Below, in pieces: positions 9,376-17,822 of a stretch of DNA of 45,769 nucleotides. The stretch spans positions 1 through 45,769 of the forward strand of contig JASJDN010000016.1 in the NCBI GenBank assembly GCA_030065205.1. Reading direction: 5' to 3'. The notes beneath the pieces were generated by a model that was given only the letters and a program-made list of their open reading frames with translations, was not told the DNA's origin and ran no database searches. Positions within the stretch are counted from its first letter, which is position 1. Each line of letters opens with the position of its first letter. A program made the translations under genes and the position numbers. This stretch comes from Crocosphaera sp. Lineage in GTDB: Bacteria > Cyanobacteriota > Cyanobacteriia > Cyanobacteriales > Microcystaceae.

Positions 9376-10530
9376 CTAACAAATAGTTACTCCAACGAAG
9401 TTCACTTCCTGTTTACAAATTAACCCCGTAGAGCGTTGGAGTAACACTACTTTCGAGGCAGTAAATTGACCGAGTCTTTTCCAGTTAAAATTGGAAACCG
9501 AGATTTGTTTAGCTGTGTCACCAGAACACCAGCCATAGAAAACCTTGCCAGCCTTTTCAGCCTTAACAAAATCTCCTTTTCTGATGCCATGACGGGTAAT
9601 AGTACCTCCATACTTTCGTCTTTGTCCCCCCTTGCTTGGTAGCATCAGGTGAAGTTGACGACGGCTGACAGGAGGTCTTTTAATTACCATGAATTGACAG
9701 GGAGTAATAGTTATATTGCCTTGCCAACTATGTCCATGATTGTTAACTGAATGATAAGACTTATACTCAAGGAATTGATAAGAAGCCAAAGCAACAGCAT
9801 CAACAGCATGAGAATTAGCTGTTTGTTCTGCTTTATTTTTAGACTTTTCTAACTGAAGATGTTTTCTTAAATTAGAAGTTTGCCAACCGTAAATAGTATG
9901 GACAGTAGCTAAACTTTCTAATTGCTTGAGAATCCATTTCTGTCCTACCATAACGACTGAAAATCCTTTTCCTGACTTCGCTCCTTTCCGCCCCGACGTT
10001 AAGTCAACATCGGCTTTAACGTACTCAAAGTAAATATCAGAAACAGGAAAAACCTTGCACAATTCTTGAATTACTCTTAATTCAAATTGTCGGTTAGCTC
10101 GAATTGATGGTGGTAATTTACCCCGTTTTCTGTTGTTAAATCGTTTTTGCCGATGCGCTCTTAAGTGAAAAGGTAATTTGCGATTAATTCGTCTTCCTCT
10201 TCTTCCACGTCGCATCATCCGACGATTATCCATCTTTTCCCTTACTCTTTTAAAAGGTAGCTCAAGATGAGCCGTAAACAGGGTAAATTTAGCTGATTGA
10301 ATGGCAATGCCGGAAAAATGCTTACCTGGATCAATTCCACAACTAATAGGTTGAGTTTTGCTATCAGAAGGTTCGGCAATTAGTTGAACATAAAATTGTC
10401 CTAACTTGTTAAACTTTTTAACAGCTTTCCCTTCTTTAATCCACCGTCTAGCTCGACTTGCTTTAGTCGGCATCAACGGTTTTCCTTCTGGGGATAAAAC
10501 AGGTACTCGATACATAAGATAATTCCTCAA
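9376..10530 (-). CDS. isrB: IsrB-like RNA-guided RuvC nickase (HNH-less IscB relative)
   Basis: A 384-residue protein. It has the PLMP domain (PVLSPEGKPLMP, residues 10-21), RuvC-I (CGIDPGKH; Asp67) and a very Arg-rich bridge helix (about 95-140). RuvC-II follows in DIYFEYVKAD (Glu169), then RuvC-III in SHAVDAVALA (His241, Asp244). A C-terminal basic domain (about 285-370) fits target/motif recognition. No HNH domain lies between RuvC-II and RuvC-III: the linker has no CxxC pairs and no HH motif. This is the defining difference between IsrB and IscB. All catalytic acids are present, so it may be active as an RNA-guided DNA nickase. IscB and IsrB are the proposed ancestors of Cas9. The guide RNA is expected from the leader at 10531-10745. 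Confidence 0.85.
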   Translation of the reverse strand: MRNYLMYRVPVLSPEGKPLMPTKASRARRWIKEGKAVKKFNKLGQFYVQLIAEPSDSKTQPISCGIDPGKHFSGIAIQSAKFTLFTAHLELPFKRVREKMDNRRMMRRGRRGRRINRKLPFHLRAHRQKRFNNRKRGKLPPSIRANRQFELRVIQELCKVFPVSDIYFEYVKADVDLTSGRKGAKSGKGFSVVMVGQKWILKQLESLATVHTIYGWQTSNLRKHLQLEKSKNKAEQTANSHAVDAVALASYQFLEYKSYHSVNNHGHSWQGNITITPCQFMVIKRPPVSRRQLHLMLPSKGGQRRKYGGTITRHGIRKGDFVKAEKAGKVFYGWCSGDTAKQISVSNFNWKRLGQFTASKVVLLQRSTGLICKQEVNFVGVTIC

Positions 10531-10745
10531 ATCAATGAGTTTGTTGTGTCTTCGCCCACCTAATCTAAGATGTCCTTGTCTTTAAGCGTTTGCCTAAACA
10601 AACTTACAGATAACTCAAACTAGACAAGCATTTGAGAGTGTGTTCCAAGACTAGGCTAAACTGAGCTATTCAACGCTTACGTTGCCACTTTTAGGAGTAG
10701 CAATCCCGTGCCTTCAACGTAGTAAAACGGAGTAAGTTAGGGTTG
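10531..10745 (-). ncRNA. Probable omega RNA (HEARO-type) leader of isrB
   Basis: The ~215 bases between the glycosyltransferase stop and the isrB ATG hold no ORF but many inverted repeats. Examples are CAACG-CTTA-CGTTG at 10671-10684 and a second CAACGT at 10714-10719 that could pair alternatively. In IscB/IsrB loci the guide RNA (first described as HEARO RNA) is encoded immediately upstream of the ORF, with its guide at the 5' end copied from host DNA next to the left end. Position and length fit. Boundaries and fold were not computed. Confidence 0.55.
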
Positions 10746-10751
10746 TTGAAT

Positions 10752-11813
10752 TCAGCGTTTAACTAAATCATCAAACCAGCTTTCAAAGCGATCGCCTAAT
10801 GCTTTAAGAGAATAATTGGCTTCTGCTTGTTGACGGCATTGCTTTCTCTCAATTTTATCAATATGATTAATCCCCTCAACTAACCCAGAAATACTGTCAG
10901 GTTCGATTAAAAATCCTGTCTTTTGATCCTGTACAATTTCTGCGGGGCCTCCCCGTTGATAAGCAATAACAGGAACCCCACAAGCTAACGCCTCGATGGC
11001 TACATTTCCAAACGCTTCTACCCATCGCGGAGTCATCAATAAAGCCTTACATTGACCTAACCTTTCCTGTAATTCTACGGTATTAAAAAAGCCTTCGTAT
11101 TCATAGGGTGCATGGGGATAATTTTGACGAATGGTTTGCCAGTATTCTTCGTCTGTCACCTTGCCAAAAATTTTTAAAGGAATATTGACCCTTTCTGCTG
11201 CTTCTATGGCATCTTCTAACGCTTTTTCAGGAGCAATTCTTCCCACCCACGCTAAATAATTATTAGGGGTATCACAATAATTATATAAAGATAAATCTAA
11301 GCCACTTCCTAAGATACGACAAATACTATTAAAAGGGAAAGTCTCAGCTTGAGAATGAGTATAAACCCCAATGGTTTTGGGGTATTTTATGGCCACTCGG
11401 TTCATAATCTCATCAAAAGCGTCTGTTATGGACCCCATACTGATAAAATGAGCAATAGGCGCATCAAAAAAAGGAGTCAAATAAAAAGGTAACCAATCAA
11501 AGGCAAAATTAACAATTAGATCATAATTAGCTTGAACTCTTCTGCCATAATCCCACATATTACCCAAAACCGAATTTTCAGGCAAAATAATCGGTGTGTC
11601 CCGATGATTGTTTTGAATCATTTCTTGCCAAGTTCCTGAAATTTCTTGACAAGACACGTGATTAATAGTGGAACCTTCTGGCCCGACGACTGTTACTTGG
11701 TGTCCCCGTTGACTCATTTCTTGAGCGAGGTTAACTAGGGTTAACTCAACCCCTCCCCCGATCCCTGAACCCAATGGTCCGACAGGGGTTGACAAAAATA
11801 ACAACTTCAGCAT
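10752..11813 (-). CDS. Glycosyltransferase family 4 protein
   Basis: A 353-residue GT-B glycosyltransferase. The N-terminal domain opens with LKLLFLSTPVGPLGSG and a Gly-rich acceptor loop. The C-terminal nucleotide-sugar domain has WVGRIAPEKALEDAIEAA and the EAFGNVAIE (E-x7-E) motif, followed by CGVPVIAY and GPAEIV. The start is placed at ATG 11813, where the family begins; an in-frame ATG at 11849 would add 12 residues. Donor and acceptor sugars are not predictable. The IsrB element is inserted directly after its stop codon. Confidence 0.8.
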   Translation of the reverse strand: MLKLLFLSTPVGPLGSGIGGGVELTLVNLAQEMSQRGHQVTVVGPEGSTINHVSCQEISGTWQEMIQNNHRDTPIILPENSVLGNMWDYGRRVQANYDLIVNFAFDWLPFYLTPFFDAPIAHFISMGSITDAFDEIMNRVAIKYPKTIGVYTHSQAETFPFNSICRILGSGLDLSLYNYCDTPNNYLAWVGRIAPEKALEDAIEAAERVNIPLKIFGKVTDEEYWQTIRQNYPHAPYEYEGFFNTVELQERLGQCKALLMTPRWVEAFGNVAIEALACGVPVIAYQRGGPAEIVQDQKTGFLIEPDSISGLVEGINHIDKIERKQCRQQAEANYSLKALGDRFESWFDDLVKR

Positions 11814-11953
11814 TGTAAATTCAAAAAAACTTGACGACAACGGTTCCATAAATCAGGAGATAGATGTTATCCTGGGAGCTAATTTGTCCGTAATCTATCC
11901 CTTTCCCCATTGTCCCATACTTGTCCTGCTCCATACAGATTTTTCCCCTTACT

Positions 11954-12367
11954 ATGACTTCTGTAACTCCCCCCAGTGTCAACCAGCAAACCATTGAACT
12001 GGCCCCAAGCTATAAAATACCTATTGTTTTGCTCCTGATGGCGATCGCCACATTATTGATCCAACCTTGGATTAGTCTACCTTTAGCATTATTCGGTCTC
12101 TTTTTACTACTGCAAACCGTTACCATTCGCTTACAATTTACCCCAACTGCATTAGATGTTTATCGTTCTAATCAACGTATTCGTAGTTTCCCCTACAGCG
12201 AGTGGGAAAATTGGCAAATATTTTGGCAACCAGTGCCAATTTTATTTTATTTTAAGGAAGTAAAAAGCATTCATTTTCTCCCCATAATCTTTGATCCCCA
12301 AACACTTACCGCCTGTTTGGAAAGATTCTGCAATTTTGATAAAATGAGAGAAGATGGGTTGAAATGA
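11954..12367 (+). CDS. DUF3119 family membrane protein
   Basis: About 137 residues from ATG 11954 (an upstream in-frame ATG at 11921 would add 11). Two hydrophobic segments (about residues 23-55) are followed by a soluble PH-like region containing YSEWENWQIFW and a C-terminal LPIIFDPQTL stretch. I recognise the cyanobacterial DUF3119 family. It lies upstream of DUF3086 and plsY on the same strand, a neighbourhood that suggests a membrane or lipid-related role, but function is unknown. Confidence 0.72.
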   Translation: MTSVTPPSVNQQTIELAPSYKIPIVLLLMAIATLLIQPWISLPLALFGLFLLLQTVTIRLQFTPTALDVYRSNQRIRSFPYSEWENWQIFWQPVPILFYFKEVKSIHFLPIIFDPQTLTACLERFCNFDKMREDGLK

Positions 12368-12604
12368 ACACCAATGAGACGATAAACTCAAGATAAGCTA
12401 ACTCCCTTTGGTTAACAAAATGGGCAACAGGTAACCAATCAAAACTAGGTGGTTTTAGGAAACACAAACAAAGTTAGGTGTATTCGATGATAATCACCCA
12501 TAAGCGCACAGATGATACCAATCTGTCCACTGTTATCTTCCATAGCCTGTTACTAAACTTAATCAAAATCTCCCCTATTGAACCCTGTCCCTTACCCTAA
12601 ATCC

Positions 12605-13780
12605 ATGACCTCAGACGTTCCCCAATTTTCTAACCCCGAGCTTACCCCAGATATCCCTCAAGAAAAAGCTTCTTTAGAGGAAAAAGAAGGGTTGGAACCG
12701 TTAAACCTTCCCGATATACAGGGGGAAAAAACGCCAGCGATTGATTCATCAGATAAGGACGTATCCGCTATTGATGAGTCACCTCAAGCCGTGGATTTAG
12801 AACAAACGGCTCAGAAACTGACTCAAGAGGTTGAGGAATTAAAACAACAGAAACAGGGTCTTATTGCTGAAATTGAAGCCTTAGAAGCCAGTAAAGCGAA
12901 AAAACTGTCAGAGAAAACCGAGACAGTCGAACAAACCCTAGAAAAAATGATCATTGAAGGACTAAAAGAACTTCAGCAAAAAAAGCAAACCCTAGAACTC
13001 TCTGTTGAACAATTAGAACGTCGTCGGGATCGGATTCGTGAAGAAATGAAGACCACCTTCGCCGGAATCTCCCAAGACTTGGCTATTCGGGTACAGGGTT
13101 TTAAAGATTATTTGGTGGGAAGTTTACAGGATCTCGCTGCTGCGGCTGAACAATTAGATTTGCCAACCCAACAGAGTTGGGAAGAATCGGCAGAACCAAT
13201 GACACCCCCTTCAACCAGTGGGTCAACGGTTCAGTTCGCACCGCAGGAATTTGCAGAACAAACTCGTAAAATTCAGCAAATTTTAGAACAGTATCGTAAA
13301 AATCCTGACTATTATGGACCCCCCTGGCAATTACGCCGAACCTTTGAACCCATCCACGCCGAAAGAGTGCAAAAATGGTTCTTCTCTCAAGGGGGAAGGG
13401 GTACAATCAAATCGATGGGAAGTCGCTTACAAAATATTTTAGTGGCTTCTGCGGTTATTTCTGTCCTCAATGAACTGCACGGCGATCGCACTCGCTTTCT
13501 AATTTTAGCCAATACTCCAGAAAGACTGGGGGAATGGCGCAGGGGACTGCAAGACTGTTTAGGGATTTCCCGCGGTGATTTCGGTCCAGAAAGGGGAGTG
13601 GTGTTATTTGAGTCCCCCGATGCTTTGGTTCAAAAAGCAGAACGATTAGCAGAGGATGAATTTCTCCCTCTCGTCATCATTGATGAAGCGGAAGAACAAA
13701 TTAGCCTCTCGTTGCTGCAATTTCCCTTGTGGTTGGCTTTTGCCCCCGATCCGCAACAAATGAGCAGCTATCTCTATTAA
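12605..13780 (+). CDS. DUF3086 family coiled-coil protein
   Basis: About 391 residues from ATG 12605; a TTG at 12578 is the alternative. The N-terminus (1-65) is acidic and disordered. A long coiled coil (about 75-165) is rich in Gln/Glu/Lys heptads. The C-terminal globular domain (about 225-391) has PDYYGPPWQLRRTFEP and FFSQGGRGTIKSMGSR, typical of DUF3086. No membrane helix or catalytic motif is visible. It is restricted to cyanobacteria as far as I know. It lies 41 bases upstream of plsY. Confidence 0.75.
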   Translation: MTSDVPQFSNPELTPDIPQEKASLEEKEGLEPLNLPDIQGEKTPAIDSSDKDVSAIDESPQAVDLEQTAQKLTQEVEELKQQKQGLIAEIEALEASKAKKLSEKTETVEQTLEKMIIEGLKELQQKKQTLELSVEQLERRRDRIREEMKTTFAGISQDLAIRVQGFKDYLVGSLQDLAAAAEQLDLPTQQSWEESAEPMTPPSTSGSTVQFAPQEFAEQTRKIQQILEQYRKNPDYYGPPWQLRRTFEPIHAERVQKWFFSQGGRGTIKSMGSRLQNILVASAVISVLNELHGDRTRFLILANTPERLGEWRRGLQDCLGISRGDFGPERGVVLFESPDALVQKAERLAEDEFLPLVIIDEAEEQISLSLLQFPLWLAFAPDPQQMSSYLY

Positions 13781-13821
13781 ACAACAAAAATTTTGACCAC
13801 CTTTAATTTTACTGATGACTT

Positions 13822-14469
13822 ATGGCTTTTCTCATTAGCGCATTACTGATTTTTGTCGGCTATCTCCTGGGTTCTATTCCCACAGGATATCTGACCGCTT
13901 TATCCCTCAAAGGCATTGATATCCGCCAACATGGTTCGGGATCAACCGGTGCCACCAATATTTTACGAACCGTGGGCAAAGGAGCCGCTATTTTTGTCTT
14001 AAGTGCAGATTTAGCTAAGGCAATGTTGGCTGTGATTGTCGTTAAATCATGGTTTTTCTTCCAAACCAGCGAAATGATTCCCCTGGAGTGGAAATCTTGG
14101 TTAGTGATTTTAGCGGCCATCGCTGCTGTGTTTGGTCACAGTAAGTCTATTTTCCTCAATTTCACCGGCGGAAAATCTGTGGCTGCCAGTTTAGGGGTTT
14201 TATTTGTCCTTAACCCTATCGTTGCTTTAGGTACGTTAGGTAGCTTTTTAGCGATGTTAAGTGTATCTCGTATCGTCTCCTTGAGTTCGATTACTGGAGT
14301 CCTTGCTGTTAATATTCTCATGTTTGGCTTACATCAGCCTTTACCCTATTGCTTATTTGGCATAATTGCTGGATTCTATGTTACGTTCCGTCATCGCACC
14401 AATATTATGCGTTTGTTTGCCGGAACTGAACCCAGAATTGGACAAAAATTACAACAAGAAGGAAGTTGA
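13822..14469 (+). CDS. plsY: Acyl-phosphate:glycerol-3-phosphate acyltransferase
   Basis: A 215-residue polytopic membrane enzyme that acylates glycerol-3-phosphate with acyl-phosphate, the first step of phospholipid synthesis. The family motifs are present: GSIPTGYL (17-24), GSGSTGATNILRTVGKG (37-53), HSKSIFLNFTGGKSVA (106-121) and the C-terminal RHRTNIMRLFAGTEPRIG (190-207). Length is normal. A strong terminator follows at 14502. Confidence 0.95.
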   Translation: MAFLISALLIFVGYLLGSIPTGYLTALSLKGIDIRQHGSGSTGATNILRTVGKGAAIFVLSADLAKAMLAVIVVKSWFFFQTSEMIPLEWKSWLVILAAIAAVFGHSKSIFLNFTGGKSVAASLGVLFVLNPIVALGTLGSFLAMLSVSRIVSLSSITGVLAVNILMFGLHQPLPYCLFGIIAGFYVTFRHRTNIMRLFAGTEPRIGQKLQQEGS

Positions 14470-14501
14470 TTATTTCTGACGTTGATCTTATTTCGAGTAC
14501 C

Positions 14502-14536
14502 AGGAGGCAGTTATTATCCTTAGATAACTGCCTCCT
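14502..14536 (+). terminator. Rho-independent terminator of plsY
   Basis: A perfect 13-bp inverted repeat (AGGAGGCAGTTAT / ATAACTGCCTCCT, 9-base loop) is followed by AATCTTTTTT. It lies 32 bases past the plsY stop. The convergent RluA-type gene ends 105 bases further on. Confidence 0.9.
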
Positions 14537-14640
14537 AATCTTTTTTCCCTTTGATTACTGTTTTATACCAAATCCGATTCTTAAACCTATCTTATCTTCT
14601 AATGAAAAAAGTGATTTGAGTTTAGAAATTAGACTTTTAT

Positions 14641-15555
14641 CTATCTTTTTAATTTTAAAAACCGTCTTTCGCAAGTAAAGGTTAAACATTGATTGTTCAC
14701 GGGATGAACAAAAGAAAGTTGATAAGCATGGAGAAAATAACCACAATCTCCAGGAACATTAATTATGTCGTTTTGCTCGTTAAATCCCGTTTTAGGAATT
14801 CCCCCAACGGTATACAAAGGATCACCCAGTAAAGGATAACCAATAGTCGCTAAATGAATTCTAATTTGATGAGGACGACCGGTTAATATAGTAACTTCTA
14901 ATAGGGTTTTATCTGAATATCTTTCTAAAATACGACACTCACTATAAGCGTACTTTCCATCAACTTTTGCTCCATAAATATAACCCAAAACGGGATCAGA
15001 AATTTTGCCAATGGGATGATCAATAATAAAGTTATCAGGAAGATTATTACAACCAATTAACGTTCGATACACTTTTTTTATTTTATGTTCTCGCATTTGT
15101 TGAGTTAAATGGGAACGAGCGATCGCAGTTTTTCCCATTAACATTAACCCCGATGTTCCCCTCCCTAACCGATGAATAGGAACTACTTTATTTTGAGGAT
15201 ATTGTTGTTTTAAGTGCCATAATAAAGTATGTTCTAAAAATCCGCCTCCTGGTAACACAGGAAGACCAGACGGTTTATTAATAATAAGCAGATGATCATC
15301 TTCATAAACAGTATCAAAATCTAGAGGAACATCCGGTTCTGTCCAAGGAGGACGATGATAACTTAACCTTTGTCCGCTTTCTAAAATAGTTTCAGGGGTA
15401 ACAGTTTTATCATTAAGAAGAATTTGACCCGATAGGATTCTTTCTAACCATTGTTGCGGAGTTGAATGATGATAGTTTTGAGTATAATATTCTAATACCG
15501 TTAATCCTGCATGGTTAGGCTTAATTTGTTCTCGATACATCCAGCCATTATTCAT
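14641..15555 (-). CDS. RluA-family pseudouridine synthase-like protein with Asp-to-Gly at the catalytic motif
   Basis: A 304-residue protein. It has an N-terminal S4-like RNA-binding segment (about 33-65), the RluA beta strands DDHLLIINKPSGLPV (86-100) and the C-terminal LTGRPHQIRIHLATIGYPLLGDPLY block. RluA enzymes isomerise uridine in rRNA or tRNA using the Asp of HRLDxxTSG. Here the motif reads HRLGRGTSG, with Gly131 (codon GGG, 15163-15165) where the Asp should be. The rest of the fold looks intact and the gene is not frameshifted. It may be a divergent clade that uses another residue, or an RNA-binding protein without this activity. ATG 15555 is used; Met6 is an alternative. Confidence 0.8.
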   Translation of the reverse strand: MNNGWMYREQIKPNHAGLTVLEYYTQNYHHSTPQQWLERILSGQILLNDKTVTPETILESGQRLSYHRPPWTEPDVPLDFDTVYEDDHLLIINKPSGLPVLPGGGFLEHTLLWHLKQQYPQNKVVPIHRLGRGTSGLMLMGKTAIARSHLTQQMREHKIKKVYRTLIGCNNLPDNFIIDHPIGKISDPVLGYIYGAKVDGKYAYSECRILERYSDKTLLEVTILTGRPHQIRIHLATIGYPLLGDPLYTVGGIPKTGFNEQNDIINVPGDCGYFLHAYQLSFVHPVNNQCLTFTCERRFLKLKR

Positions 15556-15737
15556 AATTTTCAGAACATTCTGTCATAACTTGAATCCTATTTTCGGAGA
15601 TTTTATCTTATCATTTGATGTAAACAATAATGCCTCTGTTTCAAGGTTTTCAGTTGCTAGGATGTAGTCATTCGTATTATTGTACTCTAAGGAAGCAAAA
15701 ATAAATCACTTTTATTCCAAAACTTAAACACACAAAG

Positions 15738-16859
15738 ATGAATAAGCAGAAAAAACGCGGTTTCCTGAAGCTAATTTTTAATAACAGTTTTTTGCGTCAA
15801 CTTTTAATTTTCTGGAAAGCAATTTCATCGAGTTGGCGTGTCTATTTAGAGAAACCTCTAACAGTTGAAGAAGTAAGATTAAACCGTGAAGCTGCATCTA
15901 TACCTTCTTTTGGTTTCTTTTTCTTATTAATTTGTGCTACGGTAATCGCCAGTTTTGGACTGATAGAGGATAGTACGGCGGTGATTATTGGGGCGATGAT
16001 TATTGCTCCTTTGATGAATCCAATCCTCAGTATGGCTTTTGCCATTGTTACACGAGATTGGACGTTGTATAAGCGATCGATGATCACTGTTGCTTTGGGT
16101 GCTAGTTTTACTATCTCAATTGCATTTATTCTTGGTTTATTGATTCCTGTAGATGTGGTTGGGAAAGAAGTGATGGCAAGAACACAGCCCAATTTAATTG
16201 ATTTGGGAATTGCCATTGCTGCTGGTGCGGCGGGTTCCTTTTCGCTGACTCGTCAAAGTATCGCCAGTTCCATTGCTGGTGTTGCGATCGCCGTTGCGCT
16301 TGTTCCTCCTCTATGCGTCACTGGTTTAGGGTTAGGAATTGGCAACAAAATAGTAGTCGAACACATTGGTTCACTGATTATCAGTAATTGGGACGTATCT
16401 GTAGGCTCTTTTTTACTCTTTATTGTTAACTTAGCAGGGATTACTTTTACTGCTTGTCTGGTGTTTCTCTCTCAATCCTATGGCAGTTTTCACAAAGTAT
16501 TTCAACCTCTCTTAATTTGGTTATTAATTATTGCTTTGGTATGTGGTCCCTTAACGGGTTCGATGAAAGAATTTATTGTTGCTAGTCGTGTTCAATTGGA
16601 AATACGCAAACTGAGAGAAGAACATCCTGAGATTTCCCTACAAACTCAAGTTAATCATATTGATGTCCAGCTAGAAGGAACCACCGCTTATATCATGGTT
16701 TTGACTAACGCCCCAGAAGATGTCATTACAGATGAATATTTAAAAGCTGCTGAAAAACGGGTTTTCGATGCTCTCACAAACATGGGAGTTAAATCTATTG
16801 ATTTTGTAGTTAGAATCATTCCCGTTCGTGTGGAAGAGTACAGAATGATTAAAAGGTAA
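15738..16859 (+). CDS. DUF389 (TIGR00341-like) membrane protein
   Basis: A 373-residue integral membrane protein. The DUF389 core spans about residues 55-260, with six or so helices and the signatures STAVIIGAMIIAPLMNPI (78-95) and GVAIAVALVPPLCVTGLG (181-198). A basic N-terminal region and a C-terminal soluble domain (about 285-373, with TNAPEDVITDEYL) flank it. Function of the family is not established. A long leader (~180 bases) separates it from the divergent RluA-like gene. Confidence 0.85.
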   Translation: MNKQKKRGFLKLIFNNSFLRQLLIFWKAISSSWRVYLEKPLTVEEVRLNREAASIPSFGFFFLLICATVIASFGLIEDSTAVIIGAMIIAPLMNPILSMAFAIVTRDWTLYKRSMITVALGASFTISIAFILGLLIPVDVVGKEVMARTQPNLIDLGIAIAAGAAGSFSLTRQSIASSIAGVAIAVALVPPLCVTGLGLGIGNKIVVEHIGSLIISNWDVSVGSFLLFIVNLAGITFTACLVFLSQSYGSFHKVFQPLLIWLLIIALVCGPLTGSMKEFIVASRVQLEIRKLREEHPEISLQTQVNHIDVQLEGTTAYIMVLTNAPEDVITDEYLKAAEKRVFDALTNMGVKSIDFVVRIIPVRVEEYRMIKR

Positions 16860-16999
16860 AGGTTAATAATGACAGAAGTTTTCCCTTCTTGTTGATCTAA
16901 GGCAGCAGTTAGTATGGCTCCTCTGAGGGCAAATTTACCGTTTCTTCCTCCTTGAATATTGATAAAATTGAAATCCTTAACAGCTTATTTAGAATCAAA

Positions 17000-17740
17000 A
17001 TGAAAAAAAAGTTGTGGTTTTTTACTGGTTTCATTCTCCTTGGAATCATCCTCGCTCTTATCTTATCCCAGTTACCGCCGAATTGGTTAACCCCTGACGT
17101 TCTCGTTAATTTATCAAGTATTCTCACCCTAATTTCTTTCAGCGTTCGTAGTATTCTGGCATTACGTCTTCTTGCCATTGGCGCACAATTAACCTTTATT
17201 CCCTATTGCTTATTACAGTCACCTCCCCTCTGGACTCCTGTATTTTGGAATTTGCTGTTTATGGGGGTTAACGTTGTCAATGTGATTATTCTATTACTCG
17301 CAAAGCGACCGGTTAAACTTAACTCCGAAGAAGAAAAATTGTACAATTTAGCGTTTAAAAGTCTTAGTCGTCGGGAATTTCTCAAAGTGCTGACTTGGGG
17401 AGAGTGGAAGGAGGGAAAACCCGAAGAAATCCTACTTAATCGAGGGGAAGTCAGCACCTCAGTCATGATTTTATGTTCTGGGGAGGCAGTGGCCATCCTC
17501 GAAGAGAAAGAACTATTAACCATTCCCGAAGGCAAACTGATTGGTATATCTTCTCAGTTCACCGGAGATCCTCTGCCCCTTACCATAAGGCTGAAAGTTT
17601 CTTCCCGTTATATCTGTTGGTCAGTAAAACCCTTCCGAAAATTTCTAGAAACCCAACCCGAAATTCGTACCAAATTACAATCTATTGTCAGTCGGGATCT
17701 CGCTCAAACTGTACAGTCTTTACCGAAAATGTTTTCTTGA
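17000..17740 (+). CDS. Popeye-like membrane protein with cNMP-binding-type domain
   Basis: About 246 residues from ATG 17000 (a TTG at 16952 would add 16). Three hydrophobic helices (about residues 3-24, 36-66 and 75-97) are followed by a soluble beta-rich domain (about 110-246). The order and the segment LYNLAFKSLSRREFLKVLTWGEW resemble Popeye-domain (POPDC) proteins. The soluble part looks like a cyclic-nucleotide-binding jelly roll (ILLNRGEVSTSVMILCSGEA, then IPEGKLIG). The canonical phosphate-binding cassette (GExAL...R) is not seen, so cAMP binding is uncertain. Assignment rests on pattern recognition only. Confidence 0.6.
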   Translation: MKKKLWFFTGFILLGIILALILSQLPPNWLTPDVLVNLSSILTLISFSVRSILALRLLAIGAQLTFIPYCLLQSPPLWTPVFWNLLFMGVNVVNVIILLLAKRPVKLNSEEEKLYNLAFKSLSRREFLKVLTWGEWKEGKPEEILLNRGEVSTSVMILCSGEAVAILEEKELLTIPEGKLIGISSQFTGDPLPLTIRLKVSSRYICWSVKPFRKFLETQPEIRTKLQSIVSRDLAQTVQSLPKMFS

Positions 17741-17822
17741 ATTTCTGAAGTCAATACGGTATGATTACCTTTAGAAAATGTTTAATAAACGACCATAAAA
17801 TAGCTTATTTTATTAGTACCTC

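Larger units (their letters stand above)
9318..10750 (-). mobile_element. IsrB-type IS element (IS200/IS605-like ends, no transposase), approximate limits
   Basis: The element holds one minus-strand gene, isrB, with ~220 bases of structured leader upstream and a subterminal hairpin downstream. No TnpA (Y1 transposase) is present, so movement would need a transposase in trans. It separates the DUF3110 gene from a glycosyltransferase gene, both minus strand. The exact ends were not determined; they are placed from the hairpin at 9336-9359 and from the leader. Confidence 0.6.
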
